Program-made: the position numbers and the translations under genes
Assembly: GCA_964035575.1 (NCBI GenBank)
Contig: OZ037844.1
Location: 248,001-312,000 of the forward strand
Reading direction: 5' to 3'
DNA length: 64,000 nt
Source: Rhynchopus sp. YZ270_cl-10
Lineage: Eukaryota > Euglenozoa > Diplonemea > Diplonemida > Diplonemidae
Shown: one piece after another, positions 10,231-20,695 of the stretch
Position numbering within the stretch: position 1 is the first letter of the stretch
Layout: each line of letters begins with the position of its first letter
Notes under the pieces: model-generated
Seen by the model: the letters and a program-made list of their open reading frames with translations, nothing else
Databases searched by the model: none
Told to the model about the DNA's origin: nothing

Positions 10231-10972
10231 ACGTCATCACAAAGAGGCACCGTGCTGCTGCAAGACCCATGAGAGAAGATAGGACGGCTGTAACATCCTT
10301 TAGTTGGGTAAGCAGCCTCACCGAAGCCTTTGCTTTGCATGTTTAAGAGAAGGGGTAACACAGAGAAGAGTTGAGATGAACCTGAGCCAGCCTCTGTGCT
10401 TCGTCACCTCATAAAAGGGAAAGATGCAATAAAACAAACCGACAGTCAACAACACGTGTCGTGCAAAGTTCTTTTGTGCCGGGATGTGGTTTTGGATATG
10501 TGAAGCGCCTGTGACCCACCTGTCGCGCAAGATCATTCCCTCCCCCACCCAGCCCCCCTTCAACCCGGACCCCTTGTCTTTGCTTCCCCCCCTAGTTCAG
10601 ACGCAATGGCATCTTCCCCTTTCGTTCACTGATTAGTGGTGTCGCTCCGTAATATTTTACCATAATCTTCTATACCTCACCCCCCACCCTTTTGCTTTAA
10701 CCTTTCTCACACATCCGGCCCCCCCCGGCCCCTATCAAAAAAGGAAAAGAAGACTATCGCATCAGACAGCTGACTTAAAAAGAGATGTGGTTTTGGGGAG
10801 CCCTCTTTCGAGTCTCGACTAAGCGTGAAATGCAATTTCGATATTTTCAAAATCTTTTTCGAGATCTCGATTCTCCCCGTCAACAGTAGATAATGATTTC
10901 TTGTGTAGAATTCGAGAAGAAAATTAGAAAATAAAAATGTTTTTATGCTGGGTGGTGGGTACTGGCTCCCCT
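10231..10972. other. Spacer without recognisable gene
   Basis: No supported coding sequence. Bases 10374-10418 hold a divergent copy of the short GATGAACCT...GCCTCTGTGCTT...GTCACCT motif seen at 32922 and 59531. The stretch 10560-10730 is C-rich on the + strand. Confidence 0.5.
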
Positions 10973-11623
10973 TCACGAACACACACACCTACAGCGTTGT
11001 GACTCCGTTGCCACAACAGTTCCTTCCAAGGGGAGGGGACGGGGACGGGGGGGACCATGTTGCAGGGCGTCCTGCTCTGACACCTGCATGTTGATGGCAG
11101 CAATGTCGAGCACCGAGGTGACGCTTCCGACAACGACCAGCCTGCGCCCGTCTGTCGAGGCATGCACAGACCACACGAAGCCGACGTCGATGCGTCCCAT
11201 GGGGGCTCCACTGCGTGCGTCCCACTGCTGCACACTCGTGGTAGAGGCCGTGAAGAGGTATCGCGAGCACGCACTGAAACAGGCACCATTTAAAGTGTCT
11301 TCTCCACCGGGCAGTGTGCAGAGGGCCTGCCCGGAGACGATGTCAATGGTGCCGACGGCGCGCTTGTCGCAGCTCAACACTGCAACTGCAAGGCTTGCGT
11401 CGGGAGAAAACGATGGTCGCAACATAGCTACCCAGCACAGCCTTGTCTCCACACGGTGAACCACACGCAGCTCAGGGGTGTCCAGACGGCACACCACAGT
11501 GGTCGGGTCTCTGTTGCTCAATAACAGCGTCTCGCAGGGTGACACTGCAAAGCAGTATCCACAGTGATCAATGGTGCGCATCTTCACCCCCTCGCAGGAG
11601 TACTGTACTAGTGTAGTGTCCAT
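10973..11623 (-). CDS. WD40-like beta-propeller fragment fused downstream of ANK-3
   Basis: The frame encodes about 216 residues with the cadence of WD40 repeats: FAVSPCETLLLSNRD, SFSPDASLAVAVLS, FSACSRYLFTASTTSVQQWD and VHASTDGRRLVVVG each resemble the Phe-Ser-Pro-Asp...Leu-(Ala/Val) strand pattern, and SVQQWDARSGAPMG is a classical WD strand end. Four blades are visible where a propeller normally has six to eight, so this is probably a fragment. The start used is the Met of MDTTLVQYSCEG. That ATG lies in the ankyrin motif of ANK-3 (HHGH in the other frame), so the reading frame begins exactly at the chimeric junction. WD40 proteins act as interaction platforms. Whether this piece is expressed is unknown. 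Confidence 0.6.
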   Translation of the reverse strand: MDTTLVQYSCEGVKMRTIDHCGYCFAVSPCETLLLSNRDPTTVVCRLDTPELRVVHRVETRLCWVAMLRPSFSPDASLAVAVLSCDKRAVGTIDIVSGQALCTLPGGEDTLNGACFSACSRYLFTASTTSVQQWDARSGAPMGRIDVGFVWSVHASTDGRRLVVVGSVTSVLDIAAINMQVSEQDALQHGPPRPRPLPLEGTVVATESQRCRCVCS

Positions 11624-11627
11624 GATG

Positions 11628-12921
11628 TGCCGCAAAAACAGTTGTGATATCATTGTCGTCCACCATACTCACGTCCACACCTGCTTCCACCAACATCTGC
11701 ACAATTTCGCGTTTTTCTTCAGCACAGTGAGGGGTAATGTCATCGATATTTGTCTGTGACACACACGTCCGCACCTGCTCTGACCAACACCTCCACAACA
11801 CGGGGATTCCCACGACGGCTCGCCACGAGGAGTGGCGAACGTCCGTGGTTGTGCCTAATCTCAATGTCTGCCCCTGCATCAATGAGCAGCTGCACCACAT
11901 CTTCACCAGGCTTCTCAACTGCTGCGAGCAACGAGGTGTAGCCATCCTCAGCCTTGTGACTCACGTCGACCTGCGCAAAACCCACAAGATAGCGCACAGT
12001 CTCAGTGTGTCCAAATATTGCAGCAAGCAAAAGACCTGTACATCCACTCCTTTGTGTGGCACGCAATTCGGCACCTGCTGCCACCAACATCTTCACACTA
12101 CGGAGTTCACCATTCTGGCTAGAAAGCAGAAGAGGTGTCCATAAGTCCTTGTTCCTTGTCTCGATGTTTGCCCCTGCATCAATAAGAACCTTCACCATAT
12201 CTGGGTGGTTTTGACCTACTGCACAGGACAACGCAGACCAGTCGTCACCACCTTTGTAATTCACTTTAACATCCTGCAAGCCCTTCAAACCAACAAGATA
12301 GCGCACAGTCTCGGTGTGTCCAAAAAATGCCGCATGAATAAGACATGTGTTTCCGAAGTTGCACGTACCACACACTTCCGCACCTGCTGCCACCAACATC
12401 TTCACAACTGCAAGTGCTCCTGAACGGCAAGACCAGAGCAGAGGTGAACGTCCATCCTCATCCTTTGTCTCGATGTCTGCCCCTGCATCAATGAGCACCT
12501 GACACACTGCAGGGTCCTCCCACATGGCTGGACAGGCACGGTCATTCTTGTCCTCCTGCCCGTGTGGGACAAACGCGACGTTGCTGCAGACTGACTTCCA
12601 ATGCTGCAAGAGGACCTCCGTGCACGCAGTGTGGTCTGCGTGGATGCACTCACTCAGCAGCATCCCGAAGCCCATCTGCGTTGTCTCAACATACGGAAGA
12701 AGCAGTGCGAGGCATTCATCGTGGTTCCCTCTGCATGCCTCGTGCACAGCATCGAAGGCAACCGTTTTGCTGTCTGTGTCTGGGCTGAGCTTCTCAAGTC
12801 CCACCCGCACGGCAGTCGTGTCGCCGTTCCTGGCAGCCTCCACCAAGACCTCGTCTGCAGAAAGCGTTCTTCTCTTTGGTGCCTTCTCGTCAGGTGTGCT
12901 GTCTGCGTGTCGCTTCGACAT
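11628..12921 (-). pseudogene. ANK-3: ankyrin family gene, truncated at a chimeric junction
   Basis: The open frame of 393 codons starts MSKRHADSTPDEKAPKRRT and runs to about 11740, with variable loop QEDKNDRA and the usual three-repeat units. It ends inside a repeat (VRAGADVCVTDKYR, then stop). Recognisable family sequence continues in another frame (EIVQMLVEAGVDVSMVDDND) to about 11630, where ankyrin similarity stops abruptly at CATCATGGACAC and the WD40-like reading frame begins. The gene therefore has both a frameshift and a loss of its C-terminal cap. Its 5' flank is the standard family flank. Confidence 0.85.
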
Positions 12922-13420
12922 GGTTTGTGAAGATGTTGATATTCAATGTTGTGTCTTTTATGCTGTTTCTTTTTGTGGAGGTTGTGAGGTGAGTGGTGGG
13001 TGTCCCTGAACTGCCTCCACACCTGACAAGCACAGCCACAGTGGAAACGTGTGGTGTGGAAGTCTCCCTCCTGAGGGTGGTGGTGGGAATCTATCTGCCT
13101 TGAGACGAGGAGGTGAGGGAGGGGGTCGGTAAGATAAAAACATCATTCAGTCTTGTTCATGTTCATAATGTATTTGCATACCCCAGCCCTCCCCACTCAG
13201 TAAGATTATGAACGGGAAAGAGAATGCACGTTATGAACAAACCCCGTTCATATTGTGGTCATCCTACTAAGTGTGAACGAGTCCTCTCGCTTCTCTGAAG
13301 GTGGCCATTTGACACCTTCTGTGGTGTTCCTGACACCCTGCTATTTCGTAGCACGTTCGGTGCTTTTTGGGGTAAAATCACAAACACCATTCTACTGAAG
13401 CTTTTTTATGCGAGTCATTC
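12922..13420 (-). promoter_or_regulatory. ANK-3 5' flank, duplicated from the ANK-1/ANK-2 spacer
   Basis: This matches the ANK-1 upstream region (7237-7765) over most of its length, including the CATAAAAGACACAACATTG core, the GA-rich block, AAGATTATGAACGGGAAAG and the GTAGCACGTTCGGTG block. It shows that ANK-3/ANK-4 is a duplicate of ANK-1/ANK-2. A promoter role is inferred. Confidence 0.55.
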
Positions 13421-14181
13421 ATATCGGAACCGCAATGTTGGGGAACCGGTCATTCTTGAACTCCCTCCGTATCGTATGAAACGAAAATAGCGAGTGAATC
13501 GATTGGGTAACCTGGGTGACCCTTATATTCGGCCTCCGCCCCTGTAACAACAAGATGTGTTGTGATATTGTTGTCGTCCACCACACACACGTCCACACCT
13601 GCTTCCAGCAACCTCCGCCCAATTTCGCGTTTTCCATCAGCACAGTGAAAGGTATGATTTCCTCGATATCCGTTGCCTCAACCGACTGCCCCTGTATCAA
13701 TGAGCAGCTGCACAACATCTGAGTGCTTCTTTGCCATTGCGCGGTGCAGTGAAGTGAAGCCCCTGGTATTTGCCTTATTCACGTCCACCTCAGGCATGCA
13801 CAGAAGAGTACGCACAGTCTCGGTGTGTCCTTTGTCAGCCGCAAGTGTAAGACACGTGTCTCCTTTGTTGTCTGTGACACACAAGTCCGCTCCTGCTTTG
13901 AGCAACACCTCCACAACACGGAGATTCCCACACTCGCTCGCCAAGAGGAGTGGCGAACGTCTGTCGCTGCGGTTAACCTCAATATCTGCCCCTGCATCAA
14001 TGAGCACCTCCACCACATCTGCACCCGGCTCCTCAACTGCTGCGAGTAACGAGGTGAAGCCTTTCTTATCCGTATGATTCACATCAACCTGGGGCAAACC
14101 AACAAGATAGCGCACAGTCTCGGTGTGTCCATGATATGCAGCAAGAATAAGAGATGTAGCTCCCTTCCTTGTCGTCGCCAT
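13421..14181 (-). pseudogene. ANK-4: C-terminal fragment of an ANK gene
   Basis: Codons from 14181 down to 13678 are family repeats (AAYHGHTETVRYLVGL, EVLIDAGADIEV, CVTDNKGDTCLTLAA, VRTLLCMPEVDV) ending in LLIDTGAVG and a stop, the same ending as ANK-2. Further degraded family sequence extends to about 13540. Between about 13440 and 13540 the expected C-terminal sequence is replaced by unrelated DNA. Upstream, similarity to ANK-2 ends sharply at 14181, where the inverted-repeat block begins, so the whole N-terminal half is missing. Confidence 0.85.
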
Positions 14182-16205
14182 AATTACACGGCTGACATTT
14201 TTGGTCGCAAATCGCTAACGATTCATAATTACACGCTTGGTAATAATTACACGCTCCCAGATTATAATTTTTGGTTCTTCCTGAAGGATTTGTACACGAG
14301 TCAAAAATTGCACGATAAAGGGGGGTCCGTAAGTTTGTGTATTAGTGTGTAAAATTTCCGGCCCTTTTGGGTGAAAAAAAAAAAGGGTGAGGGGAGTTGG
14401 GTCCAGTCATAGGGGGTATAGCATATTTTTTGGAAAATTCTTCAAAAAAGCAAGGATTTTTGCTGAGCACAATGAAATTTTCAGAAAAATCCCAATTTTC
14501 GGCCAAATTTGGAGCAAATTAGGGCCCACACACCCCGATTTTGGGTCAAAAACCGACTTCATTGCTCAGGAGTGCCTACGATTACGTAAACCAAAGGTCC
14601 TCTGGATGCATGCATTGATAAACACAACACTGGAAATTGCAAGGAACGGGTCTGCATGCGTGTTCTCTAGCCACTACAGTCACAGGGTATGCACAAAATG
14701 ACCGTATTGTGGTTGAATTTTGACTTGCAAATGTTTTTCACGAACATGTATTTCTGAGGTTTTTTGGATTCTTTGGGCCATTTTATGACTTCGGGTGCCT
14801 ACCACGCCCGTTTTTGAGCAATAAAAATTTTTTTGTCTCGTCAAAAATCGCCTTGTACTTGTGAAAGGAATTGCTAAGGAAATGTGAAATATGTGTGTTT
14901 TTGTACACAAAAGTGCGTTTTGGATGCTTCTGAAGGGTCAAAACACCAAAATTTTGCGTTTTTTTTGCGTTTTTGATCTCCCAAGGACACACTATTTTCG
15001 GTGAATTTTTTTGTGAAAAAAAACTGAAAAATCACGGCTATAAGAACGCTAAGGAAAAATCGATATTCATTTTTTTGGGCAGAAAAGTGCGTTTTAGGTG
15101 CCCACCGATGGTCAAAACATCATTTTTTTTTTGTGTTTTTGGCATCTTTGGACACCCAAGGACCCACTATCGGGGTGATTTTTTTTCCCCTGAGATTTGC
15201 CTTTGCCAAAATCGAAAAAAAAAAAAATTGTGACGGAATTTGCTAAGGAAAAGTCGAAATTGTGGGCCCCTGTAGTAATGCATAAGGTGCATAATGCATA
15301 TGTTTACCCCCAGATCGTCAAAACACCCGATTTTTGCGTTTTTTTGCACTTTTTGGTGCCCAAAAACCCAACTCAGGGGTCGAAATTTTCCCGAAAAAAA
15401 AAATTTTTTTTTTTGAGATTTTTTGATTTTTTGACAAGGCGCTGTCCCATACAAAATGCACTGGTGGTACAGAAAATGACTGGGGAATTAACTCTAGATG
15501 CTCAAAACAGCCCAATTCTTGCTTTTTTTGACTTTTTGGTCCCAGAAGGGTACCTAGGGTGTAGTGAGCAGGCCTCAAAAACACTTGTGAAAAAAAAAAA
15601 AATTGGGGGCTCCCTAAAACATGTTAAAAAATCGCAAAAAAGTTCAAAAAGTGTTTTTTACCTTTGCCAAAACTGAGATACAAAGGGGAAAAAAATGTTT
15701 TTTGCCAGCCAAAACTGGGAAAAACACATGTTTTCGTATGTTTTCAAATGTTTACGGACCCTCGGACTACGGACCCTCCCACCCCACTTTCCAGCTATTT
15801 TGACTTATAGAAAGGGACTCTCGCAAATTTTTTTTTCCGCCTATATAGGGCTAATTTCGACGATTTGAGGCCGTTAAAACCAGAATTTGACACTTTTGAG
15901 CATCTGTGGGGGTCTAAAACGTGGTTTCGCGCACCCGAAATTTCGTGGTTTTTACTTAGGAAAATGCCCATTTCAACCCAAATTTTCGGTTTTTCTGGCC
16001 CGAAAGTCCAAAAAAAAAGCGCCGGGGGCTTCGCCCCCCGAACCCCCCATTGGGGGGCGTAAAGCATACGCCCCCCAGACCCCCCTATGCAATTGGGGGC
16101 CTGCGGCGCAGTTCGGAGCTCTTGGTCATACCGAACTGGAATGTTAAATGAGGATGTTATTGTGCTTGCAGCGTTGTTCCTTGCCATCATGCGGCATCAG
16201 ACCTC

Positions 16206-16340
16206 ATGAAGCAGAACACTACGGTGTACACATCGGTGGAGGATTTTATCGACGTGACGTGGAACACGGACGACGTCTGGCATTTACGGGTTCAGTACAA
16301 GTGTGAGCAGTGCGAACGCACTAACGATTTTGCGACGAGG
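16206..16340 (+). CDS. Possible small coding exon with a CxxC motif
   Basis: From the ATG at 16206 about 45 codons have coding-like composition (MKQNTTVYTSVEDFIDVTWN, then a CEQCERTNDF motif), after which the frame runs on into sequence of quite different composition. It lies inside the inverted-repeat block and could be a captured exon. I do not recognise the family; the CxxC alone does not establish a zinc site. Confidence 0.25.
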
Positions 16341-16653
16341 CGGCAGCGATACCTTTCTCCTCTTCCCGGTGCAGGGTGGATCCTTATTTTCGCTGAAAAT
16401 CCGAGATTTTTTTTCGTTTTATTTTCCTCTCCTGTTTTTGAGATTTTCCCGCGCAGGCCTGACGCTAACTTTAGGGTTTTTAGGAAATCGTGGGGTGTTG
16501 ATGGTGTGTCCGCGAGCGCAGCGAGTCGAAAAATTGAGTGACCGTTGGAAAAGAAAACGAACAAGCAGGTTGGGACCTGTACTGAGGCAGAATAGTGGTG
16601 TTTTTTTACACATCTCATCTATCGCAGAACTAAACCCCAGGGGAATATAGGTT

Positions 16654-17030
16654 TTGGGGGTTTTCGCTGAAACTCGGTCATTACTCGGTCGAGCCCAACC
16701 CAGCTCGTTCGGGCCTCCGGCAGAATGTGAGAATTCCTCGATTATCCTACTGCGGAGTTCGACACTACATTGCTATTTGCAATGGGCACACGCAGTATCA
16801 GTAATCTCAATACATTTACAAAAGAAACGGCGGTCATGGCACCCATGGCGAAGCAACGGTACGCAACATTTCTAAAAATTGCGCTCAAATTGCACGTTTT
16901 TAGTGCCAAACTATGTCACGCGAAGGGTGGGTTGCAAGCTTGCGCCGAAGGCGTACGGTGCGCTACTTTTATTCTCTCGCCATACTGCATGCTTCCTTTT
17001 CCTTCGGCGTTTGACCCCAATTAAATCGCG
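16654..17030. repeat. Copy 2 of the repeat core at 207-606
   Basis: Shared ordered words with copy 1 include GGTCGAGCCC, AGAATGTGAGAATT, AAAAGAAACGGCGGT, ACGGTACGCAACATTTC and CTTCCTTTTCCTTCG. The flanking inverted sequences of copy 1 are not seen here, so this may be a fragment or a nested insertion in the larger block. Confidence 0.75.
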
Positions 17031-17569
17031 TTCTGTACTGCGCCCTCTGATAAGGGTAGTACTTTCTAGAAACATTCTGAAGTCTGTTTTTGACACACAA
17101 TCGGGGTGGGTGGGCCATAATTTTCTCCACCAGTCGAAAATTGGGATTTTTCTGAAATTTGCATTGTGCCCAGCAAAAATCGTCGTTTTTTTGAAGAATT
17201 TTCCAAAAAATATGCTATACCCCCTATGACTGGACCCAACTCCCCTCACTATTTTTTCCCTCTTTTTTGACCCAGAAACCACGCGCTTTTTGAACCTTTT
17301 TATCCAAAATACTCCTTTTTAGGGAGCCCCCATTGGGTTTTTTTTTTTGAGATTTTTTTAAAAATCGACTTGTCTTTGGTAAAAATCACGAAATTTTGGG
17401 TTCGCGGAACCGCGTTTTAGACCCCCCTAGATGCTCAAAAGTGCCAAATTTTGCTTTTAATGGCCTCAAATCGTCGAAATTAGCCCAATATAGGGGCAAA
17501 AAAAAATTCGAGGGTCTAGGTATGGAGAGCGAGCACCTTAGAAGGAATCGTACGTAAATTTTTGTGTGT

Positions 17570-17725
17570 ACAATTGTACACCCGGTCTGCCGGTCTTTTT
17601 CGAGGGTGGGTAGGACCGGCCCTTATAGCCGGTAATCCTTAAGAGCCGGTCTTTTTACGGACCCTAAAGACCGGCTAAAGACCGGCTATACACACTAATT
17701 ACGTGTCTGGTCGTTGCCGGTCTAT
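17570..17725. repeat. CCGGTCTTT word array, both orientations
   Basis: GCCGGTCTTT or its complement AAAGACCGGC occurs at least six times in 150 bp. It is one of several loci in the window where a private short word is iterated on both strands. Confidence 0.7.
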
Positions 17726-17861
17726 TTACGGATCCCCCAAAAAAAAAATTTTTTTTTTTTTGAGATTTTTGAAAAATCGGCCGATTTTGCGACCAAATTT
17801 GGCTGGGGAATTTCGGCGACCAAAGGGTCCCCCCTTTGGAAAAAAAACGAAATCGACCAAA

Positions 17862-18014
17862 AAAGGTACTAGTACCCTAACATTTCGGTTTTTTTCGGTT
17901 TTCATTTCATTTTTTTCGGTTTTTCTGGTACAAGGGGAAATTTCCCTTTGCGAAAAAAAAAAAAAACGAAATGGACCGAATTACACCGAATTGGACCGAA
18001 CAGTTAGGGTACCT
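17862..18014. mobile_element. Small foldback element with iterated TCGGT word
   Basis: The ends are inverted: GTACCCTAAC on the left and GTTAGGGTAC on the right. TTCGGT repeats on the left half and ACCGAA on the right half, around a perfect palindrome AAGGGGAAATTTCCCTT. About 150 bp, no coding capacity. This fits a MITE with subterminal repeats. Confidence 0.7.
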
Positions 18015-18205
18015 CCATTTATATATTTTGATTTTTTTTGCATTTTTAGGCTGATTGACGTAGCCCATTTTTCCTTTTTTACCACCGATTTAAACCGATC
18101 AACCGCTCATTACAACCGAGAAATTATTACCAGGCGGGAAAAAAAACTTTGAGTGCCCGTAAAAAGAAAAAATCCTGGGAAAACCCCCAAAAAATACATG
18201 GAGTT

Positions 18206-19813
18206 TCATTCTTCTGCACCGTGCTTGAGGAGAACCTGCTCCACATCTGCATGTTGTTTCTGCCTCGCATGGTGCAATGCAGTGTTGCCCAACAAATCCC
18301 TGTGGTTCACGTCCACCTTGTTCAAACCAACAAGATAGCGCACAGTCTCGGTGTGTCCATAATATGCCGCAACGGTAAGACATGTGTCTCCATCGCAGTC
18401 TGTGGCACACACGTCCGCACCTACTTTGATCCACATCTTAACAACTTCGAGTGCCCCAACCTCACAAGCACAGTGAAGGGGTGAGTACATCTCATCGTCC
18501 TTCGCCTCGATGTCTGCCCCTGCATCAATGAGCACCTGCACCATATCAGGGTGGTTCTTTAACACTGCGCCGTGCAGTGGAGTCAAGCCCCTGGTATTTG
18601 ACTGATTCACATCCACCTCAGGCATGCACAGAAGAGTACGCACAGTCTCGGTGTGTCCATTGGCAGACGCAAGGGCAAGACATGTGTTTCCTTCGTTATC
18701 TGCGACACACACTCCCGCACCTGCTTTGACCAACACCCTCACAACTGCGAGTGCTCCTGAACGGCAAGCCAAGAGCAAGGGCGAACGTCCCGCCGTGTCC
18801 TTTACCTCCACATCTGCCCCTGCATCAATGAGCACCTCCACCACATCGGGATGCTTTTCAGCTGCAGCGAGCAACGCAGTGCAGCCGGCACTATCCTTGT
18901 GATTCACGTCCACTTCCGGCAAGCCCACAAGATAGCGCACAGTCTCGGTGTGTCCAAAATATGACGCAAGGGTAAGACATGTGTCTCCATCGTTGTCTGT
19001 GACACACACGTCCGCACCTGCTTCGACCAACACCTTCACAACTGAGAGTCCCCCTTCTATGCTGGCGACGAGCAGAGGAGAACGTCCCTCCTCGTCCCTT
19101 GCATCGATACCTGCCCCAACTGCAGAGTGCAACGCAGAACAGCAGTTGTCAGCATTGTGGTTCACATCCACCTCAGGCAAGCCCACAAGATAGCGCACAG
19201 TCTCGGTGCGTCCATGATATGCCGCAAGAATAAGACATGTGTCTCCAGTGTTGTCTGTGACACACACGTCCGCACCTGCTTCCACCAACACCTTCACCAC
19301 AGGGAGTACTCCTGAACCGCAAGACCAGTGCAGAGGCGACCGTCCCATGTCGTCCTTTGTCTCGATGTCTGCCCCTGCATCAATGAGCACCTGACACACT
19401 GCAGGGTCCTCCCACATGGCTGGACAGGGTAGGTCTTCTTCGTCCTCCTGCCCGTGTGGGACAAACGCAACGTTGCTGCAGACTGACTTCCAATGCTGCA
19501 AGAGGACCTCCGTGCACGCAGTGTGGTCTGCGTGGATGCACTCACTCAGCAGCATCCCGAAGCCCATCTGCGTTGTCTCAACATAAGGAAGAAGCAGTGC
19601 GAGGCATTCATCGTGGTTCCCTCTGCATGCCTCGTGCACAGCATCGAAGGCAACCTTTTTGCTGTCTGTGTCTGGGCTGAGCTTCTCAAGTCCCACCCGC
19701 ACGGCAGTCGTGTTGCCGTTCCTGGCAGCCTCCACCAAGACCGAGTCTGCAGAAAGCTTTCTTCTCTTTGGTGCCTTCTCGTCAGGTGTGCTGTCTGCGT
19801 GTCGCTTCGACAT
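18206..19813 (-). CDS. ANK-5: ankyrin-repeat family protein
   Basis: Intact 535-residue family member from MSKRHADSTPDEKAPKRRK to LLKHGAEE. Variable loop QEDEEDLP. The basic KAPKRRK patch near residue 15 could be a nuclear localisation signal. One repeat carries an in-frame deletion: SALHSAVGAGIDARDEEGRS lacks the VVxVLIDA helix found in its equivalents, which would disturb one repeat but keep the frame. The upstream spacer is shared with ANK-6. Function is unknown beyond protein binding. Confidence 0.93.
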   Translation of the reverse strand: MSKRHADSTPDEKAPKRRKLSADSVLVEAARNGNTTAVRVGLEKLSPDTDSKKVAFDAVHEACRGNHDECLALLLPYVETTQMGFGMLLSECIHADHTACTEVLLQHWKSVCSNVAFVPHGQEDEEDLPCPAMWEDPAVCQVLIDAGADIETKDDMGRSPLHWSCGSGVLPVVKVLVEAGADVCVTDNTGDTCLILAAYHGRTETVRYLVGLPEVDVNHNADNCCSALHSAVGAGIDARDEEGRSPLLVASIEGGLSVVKVLVEAGADVCVTDNDGDTCLTLASYFGHTETVRYLVGLPEVDVNHKDSAGCTALLAAAEKHPDVVEVLIDAGADVEVKDTAGRSPLLLACRSGALAVVRVLVKAGAGVCVADNEGNTCLALASANGHTETVRTLLCMPEVDVNQSNTRGLTPLHGAVLKNHPDMVQVLIDAGADIEAKDDEMYSPLHCACEVGALEVVKMWIKVGADVCATDCDGDTCLTVAAYYGHTETVRYLVGLNKVDVNHRDLLGNTALHHARQKQHADVEQVLLKHGAEE

Positions 19814-20695
19814 GGTTTTTCAAGATGCTGATATTCAATGTTGTGTCTGTTATGCTGTTTCATTTTGTGGAGGTTGTGAGTGCATTGAACAAATGAGAGG
19901 AAGTAGGTGGTGGTCGCAATGTGGAAGCAAGAAGAATCTTAAGAGGCTCGCAGTAGCATTTTGTCTGACCCTGAGAGGGATGCAGTTGCGACGGCCATGT
20001 GCACACTGTCCGCAACCGCTTAGGGAACGCCAATGCTAGCAACCTTCCCGGTTTGTACTACAGCAAGCGAGGGCTCAACGACACTGGCACAGTAATAACT
20101 TACTGGACATCAGTGCTGGAGGAGGTTGAGCAGGGAGGTGAGACTGAAGACGAAAAGAAAGCAGCAAAGAATAAAAAAAAGTGGGGACATGTTCAATAAA
20201 GCTGGAATTGTTGTTTTGGGAGTGGGGAAATAGTGCAAAACTACGGCAATATTGAGAAGGGGGTGGGTCCCGTACCCCCAATCACCATCTGAACTTTTTC
20301 AAAATAGGGTAGGGTAAATCTGACTATTCCCCTTTTTTTTTCGTTCGCGAGTTTGTTTTGCGCCTTCCGCAGCTTAAACTTTTTTTTCGGTATCACTTGT
20401 GATACAGTTTCCATGGATAGACATGAAAAGGGGCAGCACACAGGTGGTTCCGTGCTGGTCTTTCCACACTGCCCCCTTCCCGCGCCCAGGGGGTGCGCAA
20501 GGGGGTGCGCACGCACCCCCTCAAGAAAAATCACTGCCCGAAACCCCAATCCCAATCCACTATTAGATAAATACCTGCATTTGTCCCAATAATAATGAAA
20601 TGCACTTCTTTTGCCTTATGCCCCCGTAAGCCAAAGCCCCGAATCCAAGAAGAAAGAATCCTGGAACACCATGAAAAAAATAATATTATGTAGTA
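19814..20695. other. ANK-5 5' flank and duplicated spacer with a coding-like piece
   Basis: About 75 bp next to the ATG follow the family flank, then similarity stops. Bases 19893-20100 recur at 22437-22640. Bases 20100-20250 recur at 24612-24770. On the + strand 19999-20199 reads as about 66 codons ending LEEVEQGGETEDEKKAAKNK, which looks like the acidic/basic tail of a protein; it is retained in part in both duplicates. Bases 20540-20650 recur at 24900-25020. Confidence 0.55.

Larger units (their letters stand above)
14182..18190. repeat. 4-kb composite block of inverted and tandem repeats replacing the 5' half of ANK-4
   Basis: Three inverted pairs are visible: 14387-14530 with 17100-17245 (AGGGGGTATAGCATATTTTT on one side, its complement on the other), 15836-15960 with 17385-17510 (CTAATTTCGACGATTTGAGG and its complement), and 15590-15625 with about 17320-17350. 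Between about 14740 and 15740 four imperfect tandem units of about 175-205 bp recur, each with (G/C)TCAAAACA, a run of T with GCGTTTTT, and an ACCCA- or AGGG-type end. Bases 16000-16110 are G- and C-rich with CCCCCC runs. AATTACACG occurs three times near the left edge. The block begins exactly where ANK-4 is cut and ends just before the ANK-5 3' end. Confidence 0.8.

Noticed and set aside
13440-13480. CTCCCTCCGTATCGTATGA resembling the ends of plant Stowaway MITEs
   Set aside because: Only one end is visible, with no partner and no TA duplication, so the resemblance is probably chance.
14387-17245. The 14387-14530 / 17100-17245 pair as the ends of one simple transposon
   Set aside because: Similarity does not end cleanly at either outer edge, other inverted pairs cross the same interval, and no target duplication is visible.
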